Positions 62,256 through 64,000 of a stretch of DNA of 64,000 bases are shown here, in pieces. The DNA comes from Viola odorata (lineage: Eukaryota; Streptophyta; Magnoliopsida; Malpighiales; Violaceae), in assembly GCA_963691705.1 (NCBI GenBank), contig OY829538.1, forward strand, positions 27,796,836-27,860,835, written 5' to 3'. The position numbers and the translations under genes were made by a program. How positions within the stretch are numbered: position 1 is the stretch's first letter; each line of letters starts with the position of its first letter. Below the pieces are notes generated by a model that made no database searches, was not told the DNA's origin, and was given only the letters and a program-made list of their open reading frames with translations.

Positions 62256-63736
62256 ATGATGGTCATAGGGTCTGTCATAACCCATCAGGTTGTTCAAGCT
62301 AGCGCTCTCAATGTTAAAACCTGTGATTTACATATTATTTCTTTGATTAAACCACTTGGTTTCCACTGTCTAGATGGAATGGGTTTCTTCCATATAGAGA
62401 AAGGTTTTCTTTTGATGAATACAGGTCTCACAATCAAGGTAGACCAGATCTTCAGCCACAAGAATAAAGGGAACTACAAATTTCCTCCAGTGGATGCAGA
62501 AGGCAACCCTGCTCTACCTCTTAAAGTGGATCTGCCCCCACCAGCTCCTGCACCTCAGCCAGTCCTTGCACCACAACCTGCTCGTCCACCAAATCCTCCA
62601 TCAGCTGCTTCTAGTACCTCCCAGACAGATTCCCACAACTTAGCAACCCTCGCAGCTCGGACTGAGCTCCTGTGTGAGCTCTTTGAGCTCCAGCAAAAAA
62701 CTGCTAGCGGTAAATTGACCCGGAGGCCGTTGTACATGCCAAGATAAAGATGATGGTCATAGGGTCTGTCATAACCCATCAGGCTGTTCAAGCTAGCTCT
62801 CTCAATGTTAAACCCTGTGATTTACATATTATTTCTTTGATTAATACAATTGGTCTCCACTGGCTAGATGGAATGGGTTTCTTCCATATAGAGAAAGGTT
62901 TTCTTTTGATGAATACAGGTTTCACAATCAAGGTGGACCAGATCTCCAGCCACAAGAACAAAGGGAACTACAAATTTCCTCCACTAGATGCAGAAGGCAA
63001 CCATGTTCTACCTCTTGATGAAGATCTACCCCCACCAGCTCCTGCACCTCACCCAGTCCTTGCACCACAACCTGCTCGTCCACCAAATCCTCCATCAGCT
63101 ACTGCTAGTACCTCCCAAACAGATTCCCACAACTTAGCCACCCTCGCAGCTCGGCTGAGCTTCTGCGTGAGCTCTTTGAGCTCCAGCAAAAAACTGCTAG
63201 CGGTAAATTGACCCGGAGGCCGTTGTCCATGCCAAGATAAAGATGATGGTCATGGGGTCTGTCATAACCCATCAGGTTGTTGAAGCTAGCTCTCTCAATG
63301 TTAAAACCTGTGATTTACATATTATTTCTTTGATTAAACCACTTGGTCTCCACTGTCTAGATGGAGTGGGTTTCTTCCATATAGAGAAAGGCTTTCTTTT
63401 CATGAATACGGGTTTTACAATCAAGGTGGACCAGATCTACAGCCACAAGAACAAAGGGAACTACAAATTTCCTCCACTGCATGCAGAAGGCAACCCTGTT
63501 CTACCTCTTGATGTAGATCTGCCCCCACCAGCTCCTGAACCTCAGCCAGTCCTTGCACCACAACCTGCTCGTCCACCAAATCCTCCATCAGTTGCTTCTA
63601 GTACCTCCCAGACAGATTCCCACAACTTAGCAACCCTCGCAGCTCGGACTGAGCTCCTGTGTGAGCTCTTTGAGCTCCAGCAAAAAACTGCTAGCGGTAA
63701 ATTGACCCGGAGGCCGTTGTACATGCCAAGATAAAG
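62256..63736 (+). repeat. Three units (B, C-del with APHP, A)
   Basis: Units start at 62256 (B-Q), 62750 (C, APHP, deletion, GTCCATG end variant) and 63243 (A, Y66, LHAE). The run parallels 50901-52381 and is again followed by a B unit with the CTTCTG variant. Confidence 0.85.
62750..63240 (+). pseudogene. Family C unit, deletion plus APHP and GTCCATG (third site)
   Basis: It carries the same three markers as 8920 and 51395, some 54 kb and 11 kb away respectively. Confidence 0.86.
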
Positions 63737-64000
63737 ATGATGGTCATAGGGTCTGTCATAACCCATCAGGTTGTTCAAGCTAGCGCTCTCAATGTTAAAA
63801 CCTGTGATTTACATATTATTTCTTTGATTAAACCACTTGGTTTCCACTGTCTAGATGGAATGGGTTTCTTCCATATAGAGAAAGGTTTTCTTCTGATGAA
63901 TACAGGTCTCACAATCAAGGTAGACCAGATCTTCAGCCACAAGAATAAAGGGAACTACAAATTTCCTCCAGTGGATGCAGAAGGCAACCCTGCTCTACCT
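63737..64000 (+). repeat. Family B unit cut by the window edge
   Basis: The first 264 bases of a B unit are present, with A17, F36, L53 and the CTTCTG variant that also opens both ten-unit blocks (52382, 57319). A third ten-unit copy may therefore begin here. Confidence 0.9.

Larger units (their letters stand above)
1..64000 (+). repeat. 494-bp satellite array with layered higher-order repeats
   Basis: The same unit recurs head to tail across the entire window, always in one orientation. Starts are at 31, 525, 1019, 1513 and so on, to 63737. 109 complete units are 494 bp and 20 are 493 bp. Units belong to family A (diagnostic residues V42, F53, E98, C140), B (A17, F36, L53, L58, K90) or C (A12, P22, N32, W38, S66, H85, R140), or are mosaics of these. 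Families differ at roughly 25-30 positions per unit, while copies of the same subtype are often identical. I see no spacer, inserted element or inverted segment. The array runs off both ends, so its full length and flanks are unknown. Such arrays are typical of centromeric, pericentromeric or subtelomeric heterochromatin, but nothing here shows which location applies. Confidence 0.98.

Noticed and set aside
31..63734. 129 separate functional genes or an operon-like gene cluster
   Set aside because: Copies are near-identical, there is no non-coding spacer for promoters, 25 are broken by shared defects, and changes between families look neutral. Tandem satellite units are the simpler reading.
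1..64000. CRISPR array or bacterial repeat locus
   Set aside because: Units are 494 bp without short repeats and unique spacers, and no cas-like genes or prokaryotic genes are present.
1..64000. Surface-protein repeat gene with many in-frame repeats
   Set aside because: The period is not a multiple of three and each unit ends in a stop, so no long repetitive protein can be read through.
1..64000. rDNA or histone-type functional tandem gene array
   Set aside because: No rRNA, 5S or histone sequence is recognisable, and the unit is a single ORF without intergenic spacer.
1..64000. CENP-B box or telomere-like motifs marking array location
   Set aside because: I found no convincing match to the CENP-B box and no run of telomeric hexamers or heptamers, so the location cannot be assigned from sequence.

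Overview
The whole 64 kb window is one uninterrupted head-to-tail tandem array. The repeat unit is 494 bp (493 bp in 20 copies that lost one base). I count 129 complete units starting at position 31, plus 30 bases of a preceding unit and 264 bases of a following one. Both edges lie inside the array. There is no unique DNA, no inserted mobile element, no RNA gene and no CRISPR array. This is satellite or macrosatellite DNA from a large eukaryotic nuclear genome. A plant is my best guess, because the encoded peptide has the layout of plant transposon/retrotransposon proteins, but that is inference.

Each unit is almost entirely filled by one plus-strand ORF of 163 codons. The stop (TAA) is followed by two bases and then the next unit's ATG-ATG. 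Because 494 is not a multiple of 3, successive ORFs lie in rotating frames and cannot fuse. The predicted peptide has a hydrophobic N-terminal part (about residues 1-75), a proline/alanine-rich linker (about 88-117) and a short leucine-rich helix (about 128-148) with a basic tail. In 104 of 129 units the frame is intact; in 25 it is broken by shared stops or one-base deletions. A hand count of differences between unit types gives about 21 amino-acid-changing against 8 silent changes. That is close to neutral, so the ORF is probably a relic of the founding sequence kept open by homogenisation rather than a working gene.

Units fall into three families differing by roughly 5-6%: A (46 units), B (41) and C (29), plus 13 mosaics. 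Families recur in A-B-C-like order, and larger blocks are themselves repeated. These include a 6-unit block at 10401-16328 (remnant at 45961-48430), a 9-unit block at 2995-7438 copied at 17811-22254, a 4-unit block at 24231-28180, a 6-unit block at 28181-34108, nested 5- and 9-unit periods at 33615-43984, a 4-unit block at 47443-51394 and a 10-unit block at 52382-62255. Private point changes and deletions shared by distant copies show that the array grows and turns over by unequal exchange or segmental duplication in blocks of about 2-5 kb.

The notable content is therefore the array itself: a satellite made from a protein-coding fragment, with layered and recent higher-order structure. I found no other system in the window.
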